A stretch of 64,000 nucleotides of DNA from positions 14,362,621 to 14,426,620 of the forward strand of contig OY992840.1 in assembly GCA_963921425.1 (NCBI GenBank), read 5' to 3'. This document shows positions 36,601 through 48,843 of the stretch, piece by piece. The DNA is from Dryas octopetala (taxonomy: Eukaryota > Streptophyta > Magnoliopsida > Rosales > Rosaceae). The translations under genes and the position numbers were made by a program. Every line of letters begins with the position of its first letter. Positions within the stretch are counted from its first letter, which is position 1. The notes beneath the pieces were generated by a model. That model was not told where the DNA came from. It searched no databases and worked only from the letters and a program-made list of their open reading frames with translations.

Positions 36601-37016
36601 GGCCCCGTTTGGGATTGTTGTGGAGGACCCAAAAGCTGTTGTGGATGACAATTCTCAATCACCCACAACAGTTTTGGTGTTTGGTAAAAAAATGAAAAAG
36701 TGTTTTGTCCCACAATTCTCAACTCCCCACAACAAAAATAGAAAGCAAGTTTGTAGGTGCTTTTGAAAGCTGCAGTGAATCACAGCAACAATGAAAATTT
36801 TATTTTTCCCATAATACCCTTATTTTAGTAATTATAAATAGCCACAGCAGTTTTACATTACAATTTACCAAACACCTTCATACTGTTTTTTGTACTCGCA
36901 ACACTTTTAAAAATATAATTTACCAAACACTCAACTGTTTTACTTCACAGCTGACTTTACTTCACAGCTACTTTACTTCACAACAGTTTTTTCTCACAGC
37001 AATCCCAAACTAAACC
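36601..37016. mobile_element. Tourist-like MITE with TAA target-site duplication
   Basis: The ends are GGCCCCGTTTGGGATTG and the inverse CAATCCCAAACTAAACC, flanked by TAA on both sides (36598-36600 and 37017-37019). It is 416 bp, non-coding and rich in CACAGC/GCTGTG sub-repeats. The right half is closely similar to 55880-56085. Confidence 0.85.
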
Positions 37017-40000
37017 TAAATTTAACATCCAAATTTATAAATCACAAAGTTCATCCCCACCAAAATAATGATACAACAAATGTGAATGTTAATATACAAC
37101 AGAGTATCTCAAATCAATTTTGGGATATATTTTAGTTGCAGATAACTCATTAGTAGGTAAAACTCCATGTTGGAAAGGGTGTGTATCAAAATATGTTTTT
37201 CCTTCTTCCTTTTAGATATGATAGAGTTTAAACATTTTAGGCTTGGAGATGGAAGAAAGGAAGAACTTAGCTAGAGATAGAATTGTCTTACAGGTTGATA
37301 AGGAAAACAAGTCCAACTTTCAGAGGATGAGATGGCATTGGTGTTGGCAGCCTAATGATGTTTCATTTCATTTCTCACCTTTCTTCTCCGGGTCTTTTTC
37401 TGTTTTGCTCTACCTCAAAACCAAAAATTGATTATGGGACAGACAAACATGATGGGTTTCATGGTTAAAAAGAAATGAAAATTGCTAATTGAACTCATTT
37501 CAAATAAACCCACTTCATATTTGAATCAAACCCTTCACTTCAAAAGAAAAAATAGTGAAAGAGAGAGGAGGAGAAGAAGAAACCGGAGAGAAAGAGAGAG
37601 GAAAAGAAAGAGAAAAAAGAGGCAGCCGGGGTGGGAATGGGGTTCTGCGATTGGGTATTGGGTATTTTCATTTTTTTTTTATTCTTAAATTACTTTTTTA
37701 TCTCCAATCAGAATAATACTTTAAAATATTAATCTAATCATTTAACTTTTAGTAAATATGGTTACTGACATACTGTATATAACACGGGGCAATCAGTCAA
37801 TGTAGTGGTGTGGTTAAGGTGGTGAGCAAATTTCGTTTACAGTTTTAAGAATGTTATAAAACCTTTTTTTTAATAAAAAGACATGTTAAATTTTTTATTG
37901 GTCTAAGTCACATGGGTTGCTGTAATTTTTTTTTTATTGATGGTAGAAAATTAATATGAAAAGAATAACATATTCTTATTTTTAACAAAAATATTAACGG
38001 AATGTAACAAGGTTTGACATTGAAATTTTTTTAAAATTAAGATGCCACATCAAATAAAAAAAAATTATTAAGTGATTAAATGAAAACGCATCAAAATTCA
38101 AGAAAAGAAATTGTTAAAAAGCCTTAAAACTCAAATAGTTGGGCCGCTTGGGCCCATGTGTCAATGAGGGATAATCAACTGCTTACAATGTTCTTTTTTT
38201 TTTTTTTAATGAATTCTGCATATGAGTAAGACCTGAATTAATTTCATCATTTGTTTAGTCGGAGGTCCCAAAACATGCCTAGTTATCTAGATTGCGTGCT
38301 GCCGATAAACCCAAACCTGAAGGTTTTGAAATAATTGCACATTAATTCTTCAAAAATGATTTCTTTTTTGTCAAAATTATTCTAAAATGATTAAATGTAT
38401 TAATTAAAGATTGTAAGAATGTAGTACCCACTGCACGCAAGACAACCAATTATTTATATATATCACACATAATTAAAGCAACGTTATGTCATCAATTAAC
38501 GACTAACGTAGTTGTCTCTACTTTGTATGGGGCATGCCCTATGCAGCTTCCTTTTACTGTAGGTTTCAACCTCACTATGAGCATAGGACATGGACCGTAG
38601 AAGCACTTCTTTCATATGTAGTATTGAGGTTCAACATGAATATATTACATATGATAAGAAAGATTTGAATGCTCTCTTATACTTGTTTTTGCTTGTTTCG
38701 ATCATATTTCACAGTTATGAATTTATGAATGTAACTCCCTAAAAAAATAAAATTGATAATCTATTTCAACTTTTGCTCACTTCTTAAATTTATAATAAAC
38801 AACAGAAATTAAGTTAAGAAAAAAAAACATTTAAATAAATAAAAAAAAAAAGAGAATATTGTAAGCAGCTGTCATGGGATTTTGCCCAAGTGGCCCAACG
38901 ATTTGATAAAGTTCAAGTTTGAAGCATTAATTTAGACAATCATCATATAAATATCTTAACTTGTTAGAAAACCTAATAAAAAATAAATAAATAACTTGTT
39001 AAGAAAACAAACATATGAATCGTGTGCTTGAAAGAGCCCCTTCAACAAAGTATTTAATTTGCAAAAAAAAAAAAAAAATTGTTAGAGAAGTTTTCTAATA
39101 AAAGATAAATTGGAAGCGTCATAAGTTGATCAAGAAATCAAACAATTATTATTCAGTTGAAGTCTACATCTCATTCCCATCTACATATTCAACCATATAT
39201 ACAAGACTATATACAAGACTTATTCAGATGTAGACAGCAAACCATGTGACAAGTACTCAGCAAACCTTAAGGTAAGGGATGATGAGATTGTGGTGTTGTC
39301 TATAAACATGTTATTTAATTCTTATTAGATTAATAATCTAATTAAATTATCAACTATTAATTGAGTTGATTATTAATTGAATGTTAGTTCAAATCGATAG
39401 TCTTTCACAACATAACATGTTTGATAAAGAAAAGCAACATATATAACCTGCTACGTTATATTTTGGATTATGAAGTTTACTGACATTAATTATATATACA
39501 ACCAGTTGCTAACAAACACAACACCTGTCATATTATGTGGATTAACAAAATTTAATTTCTCTATCATAACTTTTATTTGAAGCCGTGTTTCGGCCTACTA
39601 ATTTACCAGTTTTGTGAGAGATATCTTATATCGAGAAAGTACAATTTTACTTAATAATCTATAAGGTCTTAGATATTTTCACTTATATATTGCATGCAAA
39701 TTGATTTTGAGTTAGATGTTCGAATTTCTTCATAATTAATTAATTATACACGTGTTAAGCTTAATTAATGGCCACACTTGCTCTCACTTCACTCGAAATT
39801 ATACATGTGTTTGACTTGAGTAACATCACACATCACACAAAATTATGTGTTTCTTCATAATTTGTTTTATGTGTTCTCTTACAATACTTAGAATTAATTG
39901 TATGTATTCTCTTGGTCTTAACCACGTTTCATTGATTAATTTATAGTTCCAAAAGTTAATTAATTTTCATACTGATCGAAAATCTTAAGTTTAGCCTTTT

Positions 40001-42504
40001 GTTTATCTCACTCCATACTCCATGTTCCCAAACAAAATATTTAACTATGTGGCTGACCATGACAGAAGTTGGGGCACGTCTCTTGCTACAATAAAATTAA
40101 GTAAATAAACATTTAGCCATAGATTCTATGAGTGTCTAATTAGCTTTTAATGTTGATATTTTATGCGTTGTATGAATACTCATTATTAAAACAAACAAAG
40201 GAAGCCACGACTAAATTAAATCTTATACTACTAAGAATATAACAAAGCATTTATGTCAGATGTGGGTTCTTCTCCTCAACTAGAAATTGTTGTATGATCA
40301 CCTTCCTCTTTTTTCGGTAACAATGATCACCTTCCTCTCACAAACAGCACTGTAGCAACTAATTGAAGGTCCCGTTTGAAAACATTTTCTCTTTTAAGAA
40401 AAATAATGAATAATAATTGAGAGAATAATGAGTAAAGAGATGATATATAGATGTATGAAGCAAAGCACACTAGGAGAGATATAACAATATGTATGGAGAA
40501 TATGAGAAAAATGTATATGATCGAAGTGATATATAAAATAAAACTAAGAACAAATTAAAAATTAAGAATAATTTCAAATTTTTTATTGTTTTAATTTATG
40601 TTTCATGCATTCTCCTGCATTTCTTCCTCACATCCTCCAATCGGTCATCTTTTTCCCATATATTTTCCCTTTTTCTTTTTTAATTAATTAAAAAACTAAA
40701 AGCGAAAATGTTACTAAATGAGTCCCAAAAAACACAGATCGAAATGGATATTCTTGGTATATATATTTCTTTGCCATGGATAACGTAACCCAAAGTCAAC
40801 GAGTGTGTGTGTGTGTGCGCATGAATACTAATAGCGTGTGTTCCAAATACATGCCTGTTTGAGTGTCTACTAATATTAAGTCTTGCTTGCTCACGCAATC
40901 ACGCGTGGGCTAGCTTAGCTAGCCTAAGTGGTGGGAACCTTACAAACTTAACAGGGCCTAATCATGCTTTATAATATACCATTATACAATATTTATGATG
41001 CTTAATCAACTAAAACAGAAATAAACAATTCGTGGGCAAAAGCTTTCTCTATCAAGCCACTCCAATTATTATTGTGAATACTAAATAAACGAAATGTGCA
41101 CGTACTATTATTATTATTATTTGTTTTTTTTAAGGATTAGGTGCAACTGTGCAAGCATATGGGCTATGCCCTTAATATTAATTGATAAGTAAATGTTAGA
41201 GAATAATTTAGGTTTAGAGAATAATTTCCAAGAAATTTCGGTTGTAGAATACCTAATTGATTGATGAGCAATTTAGCATTCCCATTAACCATGAAAGGGA
41301 AAAAAAAAAAGGTGACATGTATTGAAAATAAATCCTAAAAACCTCTGCAGTAGATGAAGACATCCAATTAAATTTATGGCCATTAACGGTCATCGTAGTT
41401 AAAATTCATTTTTTAGGTAGATCGTGATAAATAGTCTTCAATTTATTTGATATTCTATGAGTTTCTATGTGTGATCCCTAAAGAATTAGTAACTTTAATA
41501 CCATATTGAATATCTATGTTAAAAATTTAAATTATAAGGTGAATAGCTAGATTCAATCATTATTAATTATATATGATCTTAGACACTAATTTGCTCTTAT
41601 GTGGGACTAATGGCTCAGTGATATGTTTGCACTATACATTTTTTTTTCTTATATGTGACTTGGCGAGCCGGGAGAGGAAATGAATATCTTAGTTTAATTG
41701 GGAAAAGCAAATGAAACTTGAACTCTCATCCACTCAAGTACTCCAAGAATACGACTCATTCAAAATTCAATGTTCTTGATATATGGAATCTAGCTATAGA
41801 TTATGATGTTTCTCGATCATAGATAGGGTTTAAAATAAAAAAGCCCATACTTTAAGCAACATCACATTGGGGAAAAACAATTGTTGCACACAAAAACCAT
41901 GTGTGATATATGGAGAAAATTAAATTGTGGGTTTTCATTTCCTCGTAGTCTACTTTGAGTGGAGGAGGAGCCCAGCATAGCTACGTGTTCAAAAGGGATT
42001 GAACCAACAAGGGCTTCTAAGAAGCTCTCACTTAATTAACCTACCACCACTCATAATGTGGCATTGGCCTCCATATATAGTGCCTACTATATAAAGCTAG
42101 CTAGCCAAAGCTTAATTATTATATTCATGCTCTTCTTGGTCTTAACTTAAATTAACTCCAAATATATAAGTTTCATCTCTCTGAGTTGTCTTTTATTTAC
42201 TCATTTGTATTCCAACATACGTTGATATCAATTGTTATTTATTGCTATTTCCCCTTATCTTTTTTCCCACTAAGCTTTCATGTATGGTGTTGAAGAATAA
42301 AACAACATGTCTTTGTCTCCGGCAATATGACTTGCTTAAACAATTCAAATATTTAATTTGTATTCAAAATCTATCGGCGCATGAGAGTTGACAAAAACCC
42401 ATATTATTCGGAGTACGTGTGGATATGGGCATGGGGCTTTACACTTGTGCCCTCACCCTCACGGAGTCGATCTGCTAGTTATAATTAAATTAAATTAAAT
42501 ATCT
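37017..42504. other. Gene desert
   Basis: About 5.5 kb of AT-rich DNA. A purine-rich stretch at 37555-37625 gives an Arg/Lys-rich open frame that looks like low-complexity DNA rather than a gene. Poly-A/T runs and short repeats are frequent. Nothing with family resemblance was seen. Confidence 0.5.
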
Positions 42505-42545
42505 CATCTCATCTCAAACACACACACACACATATATATATGTCC
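42505..42545 (+). promoter_or_regulatory. Core promoter of SAUR copy 1
   Basis: TCTCATCTCAA, a CA run, then CATATATATATG as the TATA region, about 150 bp before the ATG. The same order (TCTCATCTCAA, dinucleotide run, TATATA) stands before the other two copies. Confidence 0.65.
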
Positions 42546-42691
42546 TCTGGGGTGGTCTTGAGCTTCTCATCCAAACCTTTAGAGTTTTCCCACTGCTTCT
42601 TGTAAGCTAGTGCTCGTGTTCGATCTGTGTAATTGTGATTTTACTTTCTTTATTGAACCATTTTCGGAATCAAACATATATAATAGGATTA

Positions 42692-43234
42692 ATGGATATT
42701 GTGAAAGCTAAGTGGAAGAAGAATCTGATGATCAAGGCATGGAAGCGATGCAGCTTACCAAGAGAGAACAGCAAAGGGTTGACACACAACGTCTCATTGA
42801 CTAAGAGCAATTCATGGCACTGCAGCACTACAACAACACCACCGAATGAGAAGAGGAAGAAGAAGAAGGGCCAAGTAGCTCCTGATGGGTGCTTCTCAGT
42901 CTATGTTGGACCCGAAAAACAACGATTCGTGGTGAAGACTGAGCTTGCGAATCATCCATTGTTCAAGATGCTGCTAGAGGATGCTGAAATGGAATATGGG
43001 TACAATAATGAAGGTCCAATTTTGCTTCCTTGTGATGTGGACTTGTTCTATAAAATTTTGGCAGAGATGGAGAGCAAAGAGGATATGATCACTACTCCCA
43101 ATCGTGGGTTTGCTAAGGGTTATGGTTTGATGGTGCTTTGCAGATCGGTTCGTCGTCCAATATCAGGTATTAACAATGGTTATGGAGGTGCTTATAGGCT
43201 CCTTAGTCCATCCAGAATGCTTAAGTTGAACTAA
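42692..43234 (+). CDS. SAUR-family protein, copy 1
   Basis: Single-exon gene of 180 aa. SAUR proteins are short-lived auxin-response factors; characterised members inhibit PP2C.D phosphatases and promote acid-growth expansion. The SAUR domain spans about residues 65-125: GCFSVYVGPEKQRFVVKTE, NHPLFKMLLEDAEMEYGY, GPILLPCDVDLFYKILAEM. The N-terminus is basic (MDIVKAKWKKNLMIKAWKRC). The start at 42692 is chosen over an in-frame Met at 42635 because the third copy begins with the same MDIVKAK and the upstream codons are not conserved. Compared with copy 3 it carries about 26 extra residues (RGFAKGYGLMVLCRSVRRPI region) before the shared tail YGGAYRLLSPSRMLKLN. The exact SAUR subgroup is not clear. 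Confidence 0.92.
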   Translation: MDIVKAKWKKNLMIKAWKRCSLPRENSKGLTHNVSLTKSNSWHCSTTTTPPNEKRKKKKGQVAPDGCFSVYVGPEKQRFVVKTELANHPLFKMLLEDAEMEYGYNNEGPILLPCDVDLFYKILAEMESKEDMITTPNRGFAKGYGLMVLCRSVRRPISGINNGYGGAYRLLSPSRMLKLN

Positions 43235-43411
43235 TTTTGATCATGTATATTTAATTTTGTGCAAACATATGTAATTCAACTTAAGAAGTTCTATATATAC
43301 AACATATTTTATAGTGCAGCATCAAAATCTGCCTCTGTATTTTGATCCAGGGGCTTGTGTTGTCTTTTTCCTCCTCTTCAATTTATAACAGTTTGAGGAA
43401 TGTTATCCATC

Positions 43412-43775
43412 TTCTCCAATCTACCTTCTCTATTGACCTTCTTCTTTATTATTCTCATTCTGAAATGTAAATTCATTATCGAAATCGTTCATTTTTAAAA
43501 TATAACTATGAAGATCATTTCTGCAAAAAATCAACTAAATCGGACTGTGATCAAAGAAACAGACGATTTTGGTACGTAATTAATAATTTGATTCACCATT
43601 TGTTTATTTGATAATGATTATGGAACCAAACGATTTCTGATTTAGTTGATTTTTTACAGAGATATCTTCAAATAATTATCTAAAAAATAAACGGATTCGA
43701 ACATAAAAATACACTATAAAATAAAAATAATAAAGGAGAAGATCGATGAAAAAGGTGGATTGCATTTCCCTATGA
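43412..43775. mobile_element. Fold-back MITE downstream of SAUR copy 1
   Basis: Inverse arms: CTTCTTTATTATT, TCATTTTTAAAATATAA and ATCAACTAAATCGGA on the left; TGATTTAGTTGATTTTTTAC and AATAATAAAGGAGAAGATCG on the right. The interior resembles that of the Mutator-like MITE at 30.8 kb (AAAAAATCAACTAAATCG; TTGTTTATTTGATAA). Boundaries are approximate. Confidence 0.65.
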
Positions 43776-45772
43776 GTTTTAATCATTTGGGATAAGTTTT
43801 GGATAACCTTGGATGATTGTTAGCTGGTGACAGTACTAACTGCACAAGATGGAACCTTATACTGTGATGTGACTGCCTATTTTATGTTTCTCTTATGCAA
43901 GTTAATTTGTGCTGCTAGTTTCTTTGTACCTGGCCTGTTTAGTTCTGTTTGAATTAATAAGAGTGAAGAAAGGTGGGAAGGTTACATTAGACTCTTGCCA
44001 CTCGATCGGTCAAAACGTGGGTGCATGCAGTACAATTTTACTACATTTTATGAAAATAGAATTATGAATTGTAATTTGCTTAAAGAAATATAAACTTGAT
44101 TTGACCTGAAAATGGATGTGCTTGGTGACGTTATACTTCAAAATAAGTTGTCCAAGCCAGACCTTCACAAATGGCTGAATGGGGGTAAGGAGGGGGAGAT
44201 TCAAATATGGCATTGTATGAGTGTAGGGGTAATTACCACTAGAGCTAGTGTTGTTAGTTTATTCAGTTATTCCCCTTAGTGGAATTTGAATTCTATAATT
44301 TGAGCGACAGCAATCTTAATCATTTAGTTTCCTAGCTGTCATCTTCTTCCCAATCTGGATTGTGATTTCATTGAATGGTTACTTGCTAATCTGAGATGTA
44401 ACTCAATTAGACAAAGGGCCGAAGTGTAACCTGGTACATTTGGTGGTGGAGATGAAAACTGATCTTTGAATTTGATGTGCTTCCCTATCCCCACCCCCAT
44501 ATAATCATATTTATTGGTCAAGCTTTTGAGTGGTGTGAAGCTGCTGAGTTATGGGGCATGGCCTAAGAGGTTAAGACTTTCATGGGAAAGAGAACTCTAT
44601 CTGATTATTATTAAAATGGACTCGATCTGCAGTGGAAGTTAATTAACTTAATCCAAGCAAGTTTTGAAGCTAATCACCCTTTGTTTAACTTGATCATGGG
44701 CCACAAAAATTCATTACCAAGGCCTGGACTTGTATCTGTATGATACAACATATCCACATATATTGAGAGAAATAAGGGCTGCTGATTAATGTAAGGCTGC
44801 CATTGGCCTTGTAGCCCAATAGAGAAATTTTTGTATGAAGATAAAATAGAGTAGCAACTAGACTTGACCAATGATCATGATTTGCATTGTTGTGCGAGAC
44901 ATGAACAAACAGTTAATAGTTTGAACATAGACTTCGTCTCACCTACATGTATATGAATTTTCTATAAATTATTCCTTTCCAAGGTTGTAGAATACATGTG
45001 TTCCATCAATATTTAGGTAGCTAGACTATTTCATTTCCCAGCCGATCGAAGAACAAGTGGACAGGACATGACCAATAGCGATGTTGTGATGCTCGAATAT
45101 TAACAACGATGGTTGACCTCTTATAGGTAATGAGTTATTCAATCATGATTTAATACGTACGTGGTTGTGTTTCGCTTATAAGAAAGAGAAAGAATAATAC
45201 TACATGTAACATGTTTTTTATACGAATTTGGATATTGTCTTATATTTTACTTGTTTAAATTATAACCCTGTCATTTAACATCAAAGATTTATATAACTCC
45301 ACACACATTCAAAAAGGTACTTCAAATTCATTTCATTTTTTGCTTCCTAACCTTAGATAATAAATATATAATTACAAATAAAAGTCAAATAAAATAAGTA
45401 GAAGATTTGAATCATTTTCATACCACATTTATACCATATCTCTAATCAAAATAGACTTATAAAATATGATCTCACCGCTATATTAGAGATGTGTGACAAA
45501 TAGTTTTATGAGATAGCTATTTGTTATCCCAAAAAGAGAAAAGGACATATTTTATTAGGAAAAAGACAAAAAAATGTGTGTAATTGTAATTAAATTGTAA
45601 GGAAGAATATTATGGCTGCTTATATTTATGTACGCGTGTGCATATAAGTTAGAGACTATATTTTTGCTTATTTGTTTTGTCCACTAAGGAGGCGTCATAA
45701 CGGACATGTTTAGCAAGAGAGACTATATTTTTCCTCAATCTGGACATGTTCTCCTCCTCCACATCATGAGCT
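43776..45772. other. Spacer between SAUR copies 1 and 2
   Basis: Non-coding. The stretch at about 44975-45200 is recognisably related to 47315-47560 (shared phrases include GTTGTAGAATA, AGTAGACTGTATTTCA-like and GACATGACCAA-like sequence), showing that the tandem duplication included flanking DNA. Confidence 0.6.
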
Positions 45773-45886
45773 GACTTCCTTCACCTATTCAAAGATTTAA
45801 AGATTGCCTGCATGACGAGAAATTATCAACACCTCTCACCTCTCAATTCATCTCTCATCTCAAGCAGGCATGCATGCATATATATA
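45773..45886 (+). promoter_or_regulatory. Promoter of SAUR copy 2
   Basis: GACTTCCTTCACCTATTCAA (45773 on) matches GACTTTCCCTCACCTATTCA before copy 3. TCTCATCTCAA and TATATATACCCC follow. The conserved leader GGGTCTTCTGCTT.CTCATCCA lies immediately downstream, again as in copy 3. Confidence 0.65.
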
Positions 45887-46033
45887 CCCCCTTAGATGGG
45901 TCTTCTGCTTGCTCATCCAGATCGATCGAGCTTTAGAGTTTTTCAATTCAACTGCGTTTTCAAAACCACCTAAACGCTTCTCTCAAGCTTTATAGAAGGA
46001 ATAGATATTTTAGAAGGAAAGTGGAAGAAGAAT

Positions 46034-46420
46034 ATGATAATTAAAGCATGGAAGCGATGCAGTTTAGCAGGAGAGAGCAACAAAGTGTTTGCACACAACA
46101 CATTGACTACGAACACTACAACAACACCACCAGCAAATGAGAGCAGCAAGAGGGAGAAGAAGAAAAAGATGGGCCAAGTAGCTCCTAAAGGGTGCTTCTC
46201 AGTCTACGTTGGGCCCCAAAAACAACGATTTGTGGTGAAGATTGAGTTTGCTAATCATCCACTGTTCAAGAAGCTGCTAGAGGATGCTGAAATGGAATAT
46301 GGGTACAATAGTGAAGGTCCGATTTTTCTTCCTTGTGATGTGGATTTGTTCTATAAGGTTTTGGCAAAGATGGAGATGAGAGATGAGGATATGATGAGTT
46401 CTACTCCCAATTGTGGTTAA
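46034..46420 (+). CDS. SAUR-family protein, copy 2, truncated at both ends
   Basis: Single-exon frame of 128 aa with a complete SAUR domain (GCFSVYVGPQKQRFVVKIE, NHPLFKKLLEDAEMEYGY, LPCDVDLFYKVLAKM). The ancestral start codon has become ATA (46001-46003): the following eleven codons, IDILEGKWKKN, still align with MDIVKAKWKKN of the sisters. Translation would have to begin at the internal Met 46034. At the other end a stop codon replaces Tyr after NCG (46418-46420), while the lost tail (YRLISPSRMLKMN) is still readable in frame to 46483. The core domain is undamaged, so the gene may still be expressed as a shorter protein or may be an early pseudogene. Confidence 0.8.
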   Translation: MIIKAWKRCSLAGESNKVFAHNTLTTNTTTTPPANESSKREKKKKMGQVAPKGCFSVYVGPQKQRFVVKIEFANHPLFKKLLEDAEMEYGYNSEGPIFLPCDVDLFYKVLAKMEMRDEDMMSSTPNCG

Positions 46421-46483
46421 TTGCTTATGAGGGTGCTTAATTATAGGCTTATTAGTCCATCAAGAATGCTAAAGATGAACTAA

Positions 46484-48194
46484 TTAATCTATATAAATTT
46501 TATTTTTGTGCAAATATATATATCATGTAATTCTGCTTGAGAAATTAATTCTATACAAGTAGATCAGATCGATATATCATTATATCAACCACGGCTAAGT
46601 GCATATGCGTTGTAGTTTGAATCCTCACACTGACATATATAGAAGGAATATACCTAAAATTACTAAGAAATAGAAAATAATGTGTTTAATTTGTTTTCTT
46701 TCTCCCTTTAATCTATAGGAATATTAACTATTTGGGATGGGTTTTGCATTTTGGATATATAACCTAGCTTGGATCATTTTTAGCTAGTATTATATGTATA
46801 AGATGGAACCTCGATCACATGCACTTACTATTACTCAATATAAATTAGATATTATGCATGGCTATCTTAAGTGCTAGGAGGGTTTTGATGATGAACGTAG
46901 CACTCCAACAAAGAAGTAGTGTCACGACCACGACAATGTTTTACCTCACATATTATAATACAAGGTTTTACATTTTTGACGTTAGATATATATTGAAAAG
47001 AAGTAACGCATCTTCTTATGATTTAACAATAGGTTCAACTCTTAGATGAACTAATATTGTTTATGAAACATGTCTTATTCTCCTTGATATATTTTGAAAT
47101 CTTTAATTTAAATCATAATATTGATGTTTTTAGTTTCCTCCAATATTTCTATCTACCAAGTGAAAAACAGACTTCATATATACGTTTATTCTAGCAGTGA
47201 CATGCTTTGCGTCTGTTTAATAAATTACCGGCCAGTTAGTTTGAAACTAGCTAGACTTCATCTCACTTTTACAAACATTTTATCCGAAAAAAGTTGAATG
47301 TCATAATATATTCATTTTCAATGTTGTAGAATAAACGTGATTATTAAGTAGACTGTATTTCATGTTGTCACAAAAGTTCTGCCTAACTCAATCGATCCTA
47401 ACGGAACAGCAGGTGGGCATGATCAACAACATTCTCGTGAAGTTCGAACATTGTAACACAACTCCTTTTATATATGTAAGAAGTCATTATATTTGTTCCT
47501 TACAAATCAATAACAATTTAACACGTATTTAATTTATAAAAAGAACTTTATAATTAATATTGTGTTATTGTCTGCACGTGATCCTACGACGACTTGCTTC
47601 ACAATTAATATTCAAACTTGGGCATTGACTTGTACAGCTTATATTATAGTTGCTGCCAAGTGCCAGCATATATATATGATGACCAATGACTAGTATATTG
47701 TAAGAGTGCACCGTTATTCAAAAGTTGGTTGGGGAAATATCACTTCACTTCAATATACGTACGCGTTTAAGCACGATCCAGTTTTGCAAATTAGTTTTAA
47801 AGACAACCATTTATTGTATTAAGGATGGGCGGTGCGATAATTGCTACCTCGGCGAGGAGGAGCGGAGGCTTCCATGCATATACAATAACATAAATCAAAC
47901 AAAACATGCATTATATTTGTGTATATATATATATATTAGATAATATTCTCTATATATATAGCATACTAATTAGATTGTTAATATATATAGACCCCTCTTA
48001 AAATTAATCCACATATGGGTTGGAATATGTTTCTCTCACCTGTCTTATCTTAATTAATTTATTGTTTTTCATGTTTATTCCTTTGATTTTTTTTTTTAGT
48101 GTTCATACTTCATATAAGTTTGATAGTATTTTTTTTCCTTAAAATCTTTATAGTGCACTAAGCTGGCGTCAAAAGTCAGAACGCCATGCGCTAT
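46484..48194. other. Spacer between SAUR copies 2 and 3
   Basis: Non-coding; partly homologous to the spacer after copy 1 (see 43776-45772). It contains short TA microsatellites (47920-47960) and no recognisable gene. Confidence 0.55.
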
Positions 48195-48268
48195 GACTTT
48201 CCCTCACCTATTCAAAATTTCAAACGTCAAACTTGAATTAAGGATTTCTCAACTCTCATCTCAAGCAT

Positions 48269-48299
<31 letters not shown>

Positions 48300-48300
48300 C
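48195..48300 (+). promoter_or_regulatory. Promoter of SAUR copy 3
   Basis: TGACTTTCCCTCACCTATTC block, TCTCATCTCAA, a CA run and a long TATATA run ending TACCCC, followed by GGGTCTTCTGCTTTCTCATC in the leader. It shares motif order with copies 1 and 2. Confidence 0.65.
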
Positions 48301-48384
48301 CCCATAGGCTATAGCTGGGTCTTCTGCTTTCTCATCCATTCAGAGCTTTATTAGTTCTAAGCTTTGGTAGATATAATAGTAGGA

Positions 48385-48843
48385 ATGGATATTGTGAAAG
48401 CAAAGTTGAAGAAGAATCTGATAGTAAAGGCATGGAAGCGATGCCGTTTAGCAAGAGAGGGCAGCAAAGTGTTTGCACTCAACTCAATGACACCACCACC
48501 AAATGAGAGCAACAAGAGGAACAAGGAGAAGAAGAAGGCCCAAGTAACTCCTGTTGGGTGCTTCTCAGTCTATGTTGGACCCCAAAAACAACGATTCGTG
48601 GTGAAGACCGAGTTTTCGAATCATCCATTGTTCAAGGTGCTGCTGGAGGATGCAGAAATGGAATATGGGTACAATTGTGATGCTCCAATTTTGCTTCCTT
48701 GTGATGTGGATTTGTTCTACAAAGTTTTGGCAGAGATGGAGCAGAGCAATGAGGATATGATGAGTTCTACTCCCAATTGTGGTTATGGTGGTGCTTATAG
48801 GCTCCTTAGTCCATCCAAAATGCTTAAGCTCAATCAATTTTAA
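48385..48843 (+). CDS. SAUR-family protein, copy 3
   Basis: Single-exon gene of 152 aa, the most intact of the three. Basic start MDIVKAKLKKNLIVKAWKRC, a Pro/Asn/Lys-rich linker, SAUR domain GCFSVYVGPQKQRFVVKTE to LPCDVDLFYKVLAEM, and tail YGGAYRLLSPSKMLKLNQF. The start at 48385 is set by conservation with copy 1; an in-frame Met seven codons earlier is not conserved. No auxin-response element of clear quality (TGTCTC) was noticed in the proximal promoter. Confidence 0.92.
   Translation: MDIVKAKLKKNLIVKAWKRCRLAREGSKVFALNSMTPPPNESNKRNKEKKKAQVTPVGCFSVYVGPQKQRFVVKTEFSNHPLFKVLLEDAEMEYGYNCDAPILLPCDVDLFYKVLAEMEQSNEDMMSSTPNCGYGGAYRLLSPSKMLKLNQF

Noticed and set aside
37482..37688. Arg/Lys-rich plus-strand frame
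   Set aside because: Purine-rich low-complexity DNA; no conserved start, no splice partners.
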